From NCBI RefSeq assembly GCF_018603905.1, contig NZ_JAHFZZ010000001.1, positions 372,001 to 436,000 on the forward strand: a stretch of 64,000 nucleotides of DNA, given 5' to 3'. Made by a program: the position numbers and the translations under genes. This stretch comes from Nonomuraea sp. NEAU-A123 (GTDB lineage Bacteria > Actinomycetota > Actinomycetes > Streptosporangiales > Streptosporangiaceae). Below the pieces are notes generated by a model. It searched no databases. It saw only the letters and a list, made by a program, of their open reading frames with translations, and had not been told where the DNA came from. Of the stretch, positions 17,359-25,433 are shown in pieces (positions within the stretch are counted from its first letter, which is position 1; each line of letters starts with the position of its first letter).

Positions 17359-18186
17359 GTGGGTAAGGAACGGGTCGCACAGCTGGAGTACTCCGAGTTC
17401 CAGTCGGCGATGCTCGACGAGAAGAAGCGCCGGCGCAAGGCCGCGAAGATCATCGCGGTGGTGGAGCACTTCCACGGCCCGCTCGGCGGGCTGACCGTCG
17501 GCGATGTCGGCTGCTCGGCCGGGTTCATCGCCGACGAGCTGGCCGGCGCGGGGGCCAAGCACACGCTGGGCATCGACATCGACGTCCCGGGGCTGCGCAA
17601 GGCGGCCGACCGGTTCGGCGAGCGGGTGGCGTTCGTCTGTGGTGACGGCACCGCGTTGCCGTTCCCCGACGGCTCGGTCGACGTGCTGGTGTTCAACCAC
17701 ATCTACGAGCATGTGGTCGACCCCGACGCCGTGGTGGCCGAGATGCACCGTGTGCTGTCCGATGACGGGGTGCTCTACCTGGGGCTGGGCAATCGGCTCG
17801 GCATCATCGAGCCGCACTACAAGCTGCCGTTCCTGTCGTACCTGCCGCCCGCGCTCGCCGACCGCTACGTGCGCGCCTCCGGGCGCGCCGACCACTACTA
17901 CGAGCGCTTCCGCACCCGGCGCGGGCTGCGCAGGATGCTGCGGGCCTTCCACGTGTGGGACTACACCTTCCCGGTGCTGGCGACGCCGACCCGGTTCGCC
18001 GGGTCCGAGCTGTTCCCGGGCGCGCTCGGGCGCCTGGTGCAGGCCGTGCTGGCGCGCACACCGCGCGCGGTGCTGCGGCTGCTCCTGCCGATCGTGCCCA
18101 CGTACCTGTGGGTGGCGACGAAGACGCCCCGGCGCCCGGCCGGCGCCGGCCTTCCGCAGCCGCCCGAGCGGGTTCGCCCCCTGTGA
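17359..18186 (+). CDS. class I SAM-dependent methyltransferase
   Basis: This 275-residue protein has the methyltransferase motif I (GDVGCSAGFIADELA), the acidic post-II residue (GIDIDVPGLRKAAD) and motif IV (FPDGSVDVLVFNHIYEHVVDP). This is the UbiE/Methyltransf_11 pattern. The C-terminal 100 residues are basic and amphipathic, which suggests a lipid or lipid-linked substrate. It overlaps the following UPF0104 gene by 4 bp (GTGA), so the two are translationally coupled. GTG 17359 or TTG 17350 could start it; no clear SD is seen. Confidence 0.82.
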   Translation: MGKERVAQLEYSEFQSAMLDEKKRRRKAAKIIAVVEHFHGPLGGLTVGDVGCSAGFIADELAGAGAKHTLGIDIDVPGLRKAADRFGERVAFVCGDGTALPFPDGSVDVLVFNHIYEHVVDPDAVVAEMHRVLSDDGVLYLGLGNRLGIIEPHYKLPFLSYLPPALADRYVRASGRADHYYERFRTRRGLRRMLRAFHVWDYTFPVLATPTRFAGSELFPGALGRLVQAVLARTPRAVLRLLLPIVPTYLWVATKTPRRPAGAGLPQPPERVRPL

Positions 18187-19082
18187 GCACCATCAAACCC
18201 GGTACGTCAGGCAAGGCGCCCGGCGTGCGGAAGGTCGTGCGGTTCGGGTTCCTGCTGGTCGCCCTCGGGTTCGGTGTGTGGGCCGTGGCGTCGCAGTGGG
18301 ACGCCGTGGTCGCCGGGTTTGCCCGGCTGAGCTGGCCGCTGCTGGCCGCCTCTCTGGTCGGCGTCGTGGGCGCGCTGCTGGGCGCCATGATGACCTGGCG
18401 CACCCTGCTGGCCGACCTGGGCTCGCCGCTGCCCCTCCGCCCCGCCGCCAAGGTGTTCTTCGTCGGCCAGCTCGGCAAGTACATCCCCGGCGCGGTCTGG
18501 CCGGTGCTCGCCCAGATGGAGATGGGCCGCGACCTCGGCGTGCCACGCCCGCGCAGCGCGGCGGCGTTCTTCCTGACGATGCCCATCCAACTGGCCACCG
18601 GCCTGCTCGTCACACTGGTCACGCTCGGCTGGGACCGGTTCGGCTGGCTGCTGCTCCTCGTCCCCGTGCTGCTGGTGCTGCTGGAGCCCAAGGTGATCAA
18701 CGGGCTGATCGGGTTCGGTCTGCGCCGGCTCAAGCGCGAGCCGCTCGAACACCCGCTCACCCGGCGCGGCATGCTCACCGCGCTCGGCTGGGCCCTGGCC
18801 GGCTGGATCTGCTACGGCCTGCACCTGTACTTCATCGTGCCGCAGGCCGGCCTGCTCTTCGCCATCGGCGCCTTCGCGCTGTCGTGGTGCCTGGGCATCA
18901 TGTCGGTCATCGTGCCCGCCGGGGCCGGTGTTCGGGAAGTGGTCATCGTGGGCGTGCTGTCCCCGGTGATGCCCTCGGGTCAGGCCATCGCCGTGGCTCT
19001 TTCATCGCGAATCGTCATCGTCATCGGTGATCTGATCTGCGCGGGTATCGCGGGAATCGCGGCTCGGCGCGACTCGGTGTGA
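18183..19082 (+). CDS. UPF0104 / LPG-synthase transmembrane-domain protein, second copy
   Basis: This 299-residue polytopic protein is a paralogue of the product at 14.1-15.1 kb. It shows the same FVGQLGKYIPGAVWPV and IVPAGAGVREVVIVGVLSP motifs and the same helix spacing. GTG 18183 overlaps the methyltransferase stop as GTGA. Coupling to a methyltransferase and a GT4 gene suggests transport or handling of a lipid-linked glycan intermediate. It could also be a lipid flippase without a sugar cargo. No aminoacyl-transferase (DUF2156) domain is fused. Confidence 0.82.
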   Translation: MSTIKPGTSGKAPGVRKVVRFGFLLVALGFGVWAVASQWDAVVAGFARLSWPLLAASLVGVVGALLGAMMTWRTLLADLGSPLPLRPAAKVFFVGQLGKYIPGAVWPVLAQMEMGRDLGVPRPRSAAAFFLTMPIQLATGLLVTLVTLGWDRFGWLLLLVPVLLVLLEPKVINGLIGFGLRRLKREPLEHPLTRRGMLTALGWALAGWICYGLHLYFIVPQAGLLFAIGAFALSWCLGIMSVIVPAGAGVREVVIVGVLSPVMPSGQAIAVALSSRIVIVIGDLICAGIAGIAARRDSV

Positions 19083-19175
19083 TTTAGACCACGATTTGGG
19101 GGACGCTGGTCATAAGCTGAACCTAGAGGGGGACGACAGATCCCACGTTGATCTTGAGGGGAGAAGATCTTCGTA

Positions 19176-20294
19176 ATGCCTCGAGTGCTCGTCGATGCCG
19201 CGGCGGTCCCCGCAGACCGTGGTGCGTTGATCAGATATGTGGACGGGCTCGTCGCCGGGCTCGACCGGGCCGGCGCCGACATCGCCGTGGTCTGCCAGCG
19301 GGCCGATGCCGACCGTTATGGGCGGCTTGCGCCCTCGGCGCGGATCATGCCGGGTCCTGTCGCCATCACCAACCGGGCCGCGAGGCTCGCCTGGGAGCAG
19401 ACCGGAGTGCCGCTGCTCGCCCGCCAGGCGGGGGCGCAGGTCATCCACGCCCCCTACTACTCGATGCCGATCCGCTCCGGCCTGCCCACAGTGGTGACCG
19501 TGCACGACGTCACCTGGTTCACCGAGCCCGACCAGCACAGCGCGGTCCGGGCGTCGTTCTTCCGGTCCGCCACCCGCACCTCCGTGCGTCACGCCACCCG
19601 CGTGATCGTGCCGTCCAAGGCGACCAGGGACGAGCTGATCCGGGTGCTCGCCGCCGATCCGACCCGCATCGACGTCGCCTACCACGGCGTCGACCAGCAG
19701 CTCTTCCACCCGCCGGACGAGATCGAGATGCTCCGCGCGGCCACCAGGTGCGGCCTGCACGGCCAGTCGTACGTGGCCTTCCTGGGCGCGCTCGACCCGC
19801 GCAAGAACGTTCCCAACCTCATCCGCGGCTTCGCCATGGCCGTCAAGAGCCTGGACAAGCCGCCCGCGCTGGTGCTCGGTGGCGGGATCCACGAGGATGA
19901 CGTCGACGCCGCCTGCCGGGAGGTCGAGGCCACGGTCAAGGTGGTGCGGCCGGGTTACCTGCGCGTTCCGGACCTGCCGGGGTTCCTCGGCGGGGCGGCC
20001 GTGGTGGCGTTCCCGTCGCGCGGCGAGGGGTTCGGGCTGCCCGTGCTGGAGGCGATGGCCTGCGGCGCGCCGGTGCTCACCACTCACCGCACCTCGCTGC
20101 CCGAGGTGGGCGGCGACGCCGTCGCCTACACCGAGCCCGACGTCGACAGCATCGCCCGCGAGCTGGGCCGGCTGCTCGCCTCTCCCGAACGGCGGCGGCA
20201 GCTCCGCGAGGCCGGTCTGGCCCGGGCCCGCGAATTCACTTGGGAGGCGTCCGTGGAGGCGCATCTCAGTTCCTATCAACGCGCAATTGAATAG
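19176..20294 (+). CDS. GT4-family glycosyltransferase (mannosyltransferase-like)
   Basis: This 372-residue GT-B enzyme of full family length has TVVTVHDVTWFTEP in the N-terminal domain. The donor half has FLGALDPRKNVPNLIRGFA and the complete EX7E-type motif (FPSRGEGFGLPVLEAMACGAPVLTT). That form is typical of WbaZ/MtfB-like mannosyltransferases. It lies 20 bp upstream of the mannose-1-phosphate guanylyltransferase gene on the same strand, which supports GDP-mannose as donor. ATG 19176 has GGGGAGAAG upstream. Confidence 0.88.
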   Translation: MPRVLVDAAAVPADRGALIRYVDGLVAGLDRAGADIAVVCQRADADRYGRLAPSARIMPGPVAITNRAARLAWEQTGVPLLARQAGAQVIHAPYYSMPIRSGLPTVVTVHDVTWFTEPDQHSAVRASFFRSATRTSVRHATRVIVPSKATRDELIRVLAADPTRIDVAYHGVDQQLFHPPDEIEMLRAATRCGLHGQSYVAFLGALDPRKNVPNLIRGFAMAVKSLDKPPALVLGGGIHEDDVDAACREVEATVKVVRPGYLRVPDLPGFLGGAAVVAFPSRGEGFGLPVLEAMACGAPVLTTHRTSLPEVGGDAVAYTEPDVDSIARELGRLLASPERRRQLREAGLARAREFTWEASVEAHLSSYQRAIE

Positions 20295-20314
20295 TCAGAT
20301 AACCTCACCGAGTG

Positions 20315-21406
20315 ATGGAGAGCTCTTTGCCGGACCTCGAGGCGATCCTCCTGGTCGGGGGGCAGGGCACGCGCCTGCGTCCGCTGACACTGGGCACGCC
20401 CAAGCCGCTGTTGCCCACCGCCGGAGTGCCGTTCCTGGCACACCAGCTGGCCCGGGCCCGATCGTTCGGGGTTCGCCGGATCGTCTTCGCGACCTCGTAC
20501 AAAGCATCGATGTTCGAGCCGGTCTTCGGCGACGGGTCGTCGTTCGGGCTCTCGATCGAGTACATGACGGAGGAGACGCCACTCGGCACCGGCGGGGCGA
20601 TCCGCAATGCCGCCGAGGCGCTCAGCTCGGGTCCCGACGCCCCCGTGCTCATCCTCAACGGCGACATCCTGTCCGGTCACGACATAGGTGACCAGATACG
20701 CACTCACCTGCGGCGATCTGCCGCTGTAACGCTCCATTTGACAGAGGTCGACGACCCGACCCGGTTCGGCTGCGTGCCCACCGACGACGACGGGCGGGTG
20801 ACGGCCTTCCTGGAGAAGACGCCCAACCCGGTGACCAACCGCATCAACGCGGGCTGCTACGTGTTCACCCGCTCGGTCATCGACCAGATTCCCCGGGGCG
20901 AGGTGGTGTCGGTCGAGCGGCAGACCTTCCCGGGGCTCATCGAGTCGGGCGAGCTCGTGCTGGGCTACGCCGACCGCACCTACTGGCTCGACGTCGGCAC
21001 GCCCGCCGCCTTCGTCCGCGGCTCGCGCGACCTGGTGCTCGGCCTGCTCGCCTCGCCGGCCCTGCCCGGCCCGACGGGCGAATACCTGGTGCTCGACGGC
21101 GCGGTGGTCTCACCGGAGGCCAAGGTGCAGGGCGGCTCCACGGTGGGCGCGCGGGCCGTGGTCGAGGCGGGGGCCTCGGTGGTGGGCAGCGTGCTGAGCG
21201 ACGACTGCGTGATCCACTCGGGCGCGACCGTCACGGACTCGGTGGTGGGCCGGGGGGCGCGGGTGTGCGCGGGCGCGGTGGTGTGCGACGCCGTGATCGG
21301 TGACGGCGCGGTGGTGGGCGAGGGCAACGAGCTCCAGGCGGGGGTGCGGATCTGGCCGGGCATCGAGCTTCCTGAGCGCGCGGTCCGCTATTCGAGCGAC
21401 GTCTGA
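20315..21406 (+). CDS. mannose-1-phosphate guanylyltransferase / sugar nucleotidyltransferase
   Basis: This 363-residue protein has an N-terminal nucleotidyltransferase domain with the signature LLVGGQGTRLRPLTLGTPKPLLP at about residues 13-35. The sugar-binding segments LNGDIL and FLEKTPNP follow, and then a C-terminal left-handed beta-helix of hexapeptide repeats (VVSPEAKVQGGSTVGARAVVEAG onward). Length and domain order match the actinobacterial GDP-mannose pyrophosphorylase encoded near fbiAB and whiB in mycobacteria (Rv3264c). It would make GDP-mannose from Man-1-P and GTP for nearby mannosyltransferases. A different NDP-hexose is possible. Confidence 0.85.
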   Translation: MESSLPDLEAILLVGGQGTRLRPLTLGTPKPLLPTAGVPFLAHQLARARSFGVRRIVFATSYKASMFEPVFGDGSSFGLSIEYMTEETPLGTGGAIRNAAEALSSGPDAPVLILNGDILSGHDIGDQIRTHLRRSAAVTLHLTEVDDPTRFGCVPTDDDGRVTAFLEKTPNPVTNRINAGCYVFTRSVIDQIPRGEVVSVERQTFPGLIESGELVLGYADRTYWLDVGTPAAFVRGSRDLVLGLLASPALPGPTGEYLVLDGAVVSPEAKVQGGSTVGARAVVEAGASVVGSVLSDDCVIHSGATVTDSVVGRGARVCAGAVVCDAVIGDGAVVGEGNELQAGVRIWPGIELPERAVRYSSDV

Positions 21407-21430
21407 TTTCTGGCGGAAAATCCCTTTTTT

Positions 21431-21472
21431 CCTGTACGGCAAGCGGTGGACACCCGCCGCCCGCCGTACAGG
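21431..21472 (+). terminator. hairpin downstream of the guanylyltransferase gene
   Basis: A perfect 10-bp inverted repeat (CCTGTACGGC at 21431-21440, GCCGTACAGG at 21463-21472) is preceded, not followed, by a T-run at 21425-21430. It is probably a transcript end or 3' stabiliser for the upstream gene, but it is not a textbook intrinsic terminator. The same leader sequence recurs after ahcY. Confidence 0.5.
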
Positions 21473-21545
21473 GCTGGGGCCTCCAGGAATACGGCCGCTG
21501 AGCCCGCACATGGCCGGGCGCCGATACGCGCGCCCGTGACAGGGG

Positions 21546-21692
21546 GGCCACCGGCGCCCCGAGGCGTATCGGGACGGCACCTCATGACGGCCCCCCGGCA
21601 CCCGGAGGTGGCGGCCCCCGGCGCCCCGAGGCAGAGCCGGGCGGTACCTCACGACGGGGGCCCCGGCACCCCGAGGTGGATTCGGGCGGCAG
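21546..21692. repeat. imperfect GC-rich direct repeats in intergenic DNA
   Basis: Units with the core GGCGCCCCGAGGC followed by (T/C)CGGG(A/C)GG(C/T)(A/-)CCTCA(T/C)GACGG start near 21553 and 21619, 66 bp apart. Shorter copies of the CCCCGGCACCC(C)GAGGTGG half lie between and after them (21594, 21662). The block fills most of the spacer between the guanylyltransferase and DNA glycosylase genes. No ORF in it looks real. Confidence 0.6.
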
Positions 21693-21704
21693 ACTGGTCG
21701 GGTG

Positions 21705-22637
21705 ATGGAGCGTTGGTGGGTGCCCGAGCAGGCGCTGGATGTGGGCCTCGTGCTGGGGCCCCATCGGCGTGGCACTGGTGATCCCACTTGGCGTGCCGCG
21801 CACGACGGCGCCGTCTGGCGTACCTCCCGTACCCCCGATGGGCCCGGCACGCTGCGGGTGGGCGTGCGGGCGGGCAGTGTGCACGGACAGGCTTGGGGGC
21901 CGGGTGCCGAGTGGCTCCTTGAGGGGCTGCCCGCTCTGCTCGGGGCCGAGGACGACGCGTCGGGGTTCAGCGTCCGGCACGCCGTGCTGGAGGACGTGGC
22001 CAGGAAGCACGCGGGGCTGCGCATCGGCAGGACCGGCCGGGTCATGGAGGCGCTGGTGCCTGCCGTGCTCGAACAGAAGGTCGTCGGGCGGGAGGCCTGG
22101 CGGGCCTGGCGGTGGCTGCTGAACCGCTATGGGGAGCCTGCTCCGGGACCCGCGCCCGAGGGGATGCGGGTCGTGCCCGAGGCGAGTGTGTGGCGGGAGG
22201 TGCCGTCCTGGCACTGGCATCGGGCCGGCGCCGAGGCCGTACGCGCCAGGACCATCGCCACCGCCGCCTGGCACGCCGACAAGCTGGAGGCCGCCGCCAC
22301 CAGTGAGGAGCTCGACCGGCTGCTGCGGGCCCTGCCGGGGGTCGGGGTGTGGACGTCGGCGGAGGTGCGGCAGCGGGCCTTCGGCGATCCCGACGCCGTG
22401 AGCGTGGGCGACTTCCACCTGGCCAAGCTGGTGGGCTACGCGCTGACCGGCGAGAAGACCGACGATCCGGGCATGATGCGGCTACTGGAGCCGTACAAAG
22501 GGCACCGCCACCGGGCGACGGTCCTGATCTGGCTCACCGGGCTGCGCCCGCCCGCGCGCGGTCCGCGAATGCCGGTCCGCGACTACCGGGGCCTTCTGAC
22601 CTGCCCTAGGTGCGGGCCGCGAACTCAGCCCACGTAG
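21705..22637 (+). CDS. AlkA-like DNA-3-methyladenine glycosylase (HhH-GPD family)
   Basis: This 310-residue base-excision repair enzyme has the helix-hairpin-helix [20 protein letters not shown] at about residues 205-225. The catalytic Asp lies in the downstream SVGDFHLAK segment, which is the HhH-GPD pattern of AlkA and other 3-methyladenine glycosylases. The N-terminal 90 residues resemble the AlkA N-terminal beta domain. It would excise alkylated bases from DNA. It ends 10 bp before fbiC; no functional link to F420 synthesis is evident. Confidence 0.85.
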   Translation: MERWWVPEQALDVGLVLGPHRRGTGDPTWRAAHDGAVWRTSRTPDGPGTLRVGVRAGSVHGQAWGPGAEWLLEGLPALLGAEDDASGFSVRHAVLEDVARKHAGLRIGRTGRVMEALVPAVLEQKVVGREAWRAWRWLLNRYGEPAPGPAPEGMRVVPEASVWREVPSWHWHRAGAEAVRARTIATAAWHADKLEAAATSEELDRLLRALPGVGVWTSAEVRQRAFGDPDAVSVGDFHLAKLVGYALTGEKTDDPGMMRLLEPYKGHRHRATVLIWLTGLRPPARGPRMPVRDYRGLLTCPRCGPRTQPT

Positions 22638-22647
22638 TGTGCCCGTT

Positions 22648-25353
22648 ATGAGTCTCGTCAGTGATTCCGCACTTCGCCGTGCTCTCGCCCGGGCCCGCGA
22701 CGGCAAGACCCTCGACGTCACCGAGGCGGCCGTGCTGCTCCACGCCCGCGATGAACACCTTGACACGCTGCTCGAACACGCCTCGCGGGTCCGGGATGCC
22801 GGATTGACGGCGATCGGCCGGGAGGGCGTCATCACCTACAGCAGGAAGGTGTTCATCCCGCTGACCAGGCTCTGCCGGGACCGTTGTGGTTACTGCACGT
22901 TCGCGACCGCGCCGAACAAGCTGCCCGCGCCGTTCCTGAGCCCCGACGAGGTGCTGGAGATCGCCGCGCAGGGGGCGGCGCTGGGGTGCAAGGAGGCGCT
23001 GTTCACGCTGGGGGACCGGCCCGAGGACCGCTGGCACCAGGCCCGCGAGTGGCTTGACGCGCACGGCTACGACGACACGCTGTCGTACGTGCGCGCGATG
23101 TCGATCAGGGTGCTGGAGGAGACCGGGCTGCTCCCGCACCTGAACCCCGGCGTGCTGAGCTGGCGCGACCTGCAGCGGCTCAAGCCGGTCGCGCCGTCGA
23201 TGGGCATGATGCTGGAGACGACCTCGCGGCGGCTGTTCGAGGAGAAGGGGGAGGCCCACTACGGCTCCCCAGACAAGGACCCGGCCGTACGCCTGCGCGT
23301 GCTGGAGGACGCGGGCCGCTCGAACGTGCCGTTCACCACCGGGATCCTGATCGGCATCGGCGAGACCATCGAGGACCGGGCCGAGTCGATCTTCGCGATC
23401 CGGCGGGTGGCGCGCGAGTACGGCGGTGTCCAGGAGGTCATCGTGCAGAACTTCCGCGCCAAGCCCGACACCGCCATGCGCGGCCTGCCCGACGCCGACC
23501 TGCAGGAACTGGCCGCCACGATCGCGGTCGCCCGGCTCGTACTGGGGCCCCGGGTGCGGCTGCAGGCTCCGCCGAACCTGGTCGACGCCGAGTACGAGCT
23601 GATGATCCGGGCCGGGATCGACGACTGGGGCGGGGTGTCGCCGCTGACGCCCGACCACGTCAACCCGGAACGGCCATGGCCGCAGATCGACGACCTGGCG
23701 GCGCGGACCCGGGAGGCGGGGTTCGTGCTGCGGGAGCGGCTGACGATTTATCCGGAATATGTGTTGGCGGGGGAGCCTTGGCTGGATCCTCGGCTGTTCG
23801 GGCACGTGGCGGCATTGGCGGATCCGGTCACCGGGCTGGCTCGGGAGGATGCTGTTCTCCAGGGGCGGCCGTGGCAGGAGCCGGATGGGGGATTCACCTC
23901 GGCTGGGCGGACCGATCTGCACGTCGCCGTGGACAGGGAGGGGCGCACCAACGATCGGCGGGACGACTTCGACAACGTCTACGGCGACTGGGACGCACTG
24001 CGCGAACGCCTGGACCCCGCCGCACGCATGGCGCCGCCCTCCGCCGACCACCTCCTCGCCGCACCGGCGCCGGGAGAGCGGGCCGTAACGGAGCAGGGAG
24101 ACTCGGGCGTACCCGATCCCGGGCAGGGAGAGCACGCCGTACCCGGTCGGGGGGCGGGGGCCGTGCGGACGGCTGGGGGACACACGCCCTCTGAAGTGCG
24201 GGCGGCGTTGCGGCGGGCGGAGGCGGATCCGGCGGGGTTGAGTGAGGCCGAGGCCGTGGCGTTGCTGTCGGCCGACGGCGGGGCGCTCGACGAGCTGGCC
24301 CGCATCGCCGACGACCTGCGCGGGCAGGCGGTCGGCGACGAGGTGACGTACGTCGTCAACAGGAACATCAACTTCACCAACGTCTGCTACACCGGCTGCC
24401 GCTTCTGCGCGTTCGCCCAGCGCAGGACCGATGCCGACGCCTACACGCTGAGCCTCGACCAGGTGGCCGACCGCGCCGAGGAGGCGTGGCGGGCCGGGGC
24501 GACCGAGGTGTGCATGCAGGGCGGCATCCACCCCGACCTTCCGGGCACCGCGTACTTCGACCTCGCCAAGGCGGTCAAGGCCAGGACGCCGGGGATGCAT
24601 GTGCACGCGTTCTCCCCGATGGAGGTCATCAACGGCGCCAGCCGGACGAACCTTTCCATCGAGGACTGGCTGCACGCGGCCAAGGAGGCGGGGGTCGACT
24701 CGCTGCCGGGCACGGCGGCGGAGATCCTCGACGACGACGTCCGCTGGGTGCTCACCAAGGGCAAGCTGCCCACCAGGGAGTGGATCGACGTCGTCACCAC
24801 CGCGCACCGGGTGGGCATCCCGACCACGTCCACGATGATGTACGGCCACGTGGACACCCACGTGCACTGGGTCAGGCACATCAAGCTGATCAGGCGGCTG
24901 CAGGAGGAGAGCGGCGGGTTCTCGGAGTTCGTGCTGCTGCCGTTCGTGCACACCAGCTCGCCGATCTACCTGGCGGGCGTCGCCCGGCCGGGGCCGACCG
25001 CGCAGGAGAACCGGGCCGTGCACGCGCTGGCCAGGATCCTGCTGCACGGCGCCATCGCGAACATCCAGTGCTCCTGGGTCAAGCTCCAGGACGACCTGTG
25101 CCACCAGGTGCTCCAGGGCGGGGTGAACGACCTCGGCGGCACGCTGATGGAGGAGACCATCAGCCGCATGGCCGGGTCGGAGAACGGCTCGTACAAGACG
25201 ATCAGCGAGCTGCGCGCGATGGTCGAGATCACCGGCCGGCCGGTCAGGCAGCGGACGACGGATTACGGCCGCCCGGACGGCGAGCGGCTGGCCGCGTCGG
25301 CGGCCAGCGACGGTGTCTGCCAGAGCGTCAGACGGGTGCTGCCGATGGCTTAG
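22648..25353 (+). CDS. fbiC: FO synthase (CofG-CofH fusion)
   Basis: This 901-residue bifunctional radical-SAM enzyme makes 7,8-didemethyl-8-hydroxy-5-deazariboflavin (FO) for coenzyme F420 from tyrosine and 5-amino-6-ribitylaminouracil. The CofG half has the cluster motif CRDRCGYC (Cys76, Cys80, Cys83). The CofH half has CYTGCRFC (Cys580, Cys584, Cys587). The halves are joined by a Gly/Pro/Glu-rich linker at about 455-515 made of loosely repeated GE-AV-PG units. Both halves appear intact. ATG 22648 is used; GTG 22639 lies just upstream. fbiB and fbiA follow 3 kb away, so most of the F420 pathway is local. Confidence 0.95.
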   Translation: MSLVSDSALRRALARARDGKTLDVTEAAVLLHARDEHLDTLLEHASRVRDAGLTAIGREGVITYSRKVFIPLTRLCRDRCGYCTFATAPNKLPAPFLSPDEVLEIAAQGAALGCKEALFTLGDRPEDRWHQAREWLDAHGYDDTLSYVRAMSIRVLEETGLLPHLNPGVLSWRDLQRLKPVAPSMGMMLETTSRRLFEEKGEAHYGSPDKDPAVRLRVLEDAGRSNVPFTTGILIGIGETIEDRAESIFAIRRVAREYGGVQEVIVQNFRAKPDTAMRGLPDADLQELAATIAVARLVLGPRVRLQAPPNLVDAEYELMIRAGIDDWGGVSPLTPDHVNPERPWPQIDDLAARTREAGFVLRERLTIYPEYVLAGEPWLDPRLFGHVAALADPVTGLAREDAVLQGRPWQEPDGGFTSAGRTDLHVAVDREGRTNDRRDDFDNVYGDWDALRERLDPAARMAPPSADHLLAAPAPGERAVTEQGDSGVPDPGQGEHAVPGRGAGAVRTAGGHTPSEVRAALRRAEADPAGLSEAEAVALLSADGGALDELARIADDLRGQAVGDEVTYVVNRNINFTNVCYTGCRFCAFAQRRTDADAYTLSLDQVADRAEEAWRAGATEVCMQGGIHPDLPGTAYFDLAKAVKARTPGMHVHAFSPMEVINGASRTNLSIEDWLHAAKEAGVDSLPGTAAEILDDDVRWVLTKGKLPTREWIDVVTTAHRVGIPTTSTMMYGHVDTHVHWVRHIKLIRRLQEESGGFSEFVLLPFVHTSSPIYLAGVARPGPTAQENRAVHALARILLHGAIANIQCSWVKLQDDLCHQVLQGGVNDLGGTLMEETISRMAGSENGSYKTISELRAMVEITGRPVRQRTTDYGRPDGERLAASAASDGVCQSVRRVLPMA

Positions 25354-25433
25354 ATATAACAAGTTCTACTGACTCTTGCGCCGGCCGTGGGAGGCGCTGG
25401 GAGAATCGGCAGTCCCCTGGAGAGAGGTGCACC

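Noticed and set aside
14456..17494. A 1012-codon open frame on the + strand
   Set aside because: It is antisense to the UPF0104, zinc-ribbon and SPFH genes, has Arg/His/Gly-rich nonsense composition and no domain; it is a high-GC shadow frame.
22606..25362. A 918-codon open frame on the - strand
   Set aside because: It is fully antisense to fbiC and consists of Arg/Pro/His/Gly-rich sequence with no family features.
24486..25433. N-terminal extension of the VWA protein frame
   Set aside because: It overlaps the CofH half of fbiC and reads as Gly/Arg/Ala nonsense; GTG 25434 with a strong SD is the real start.
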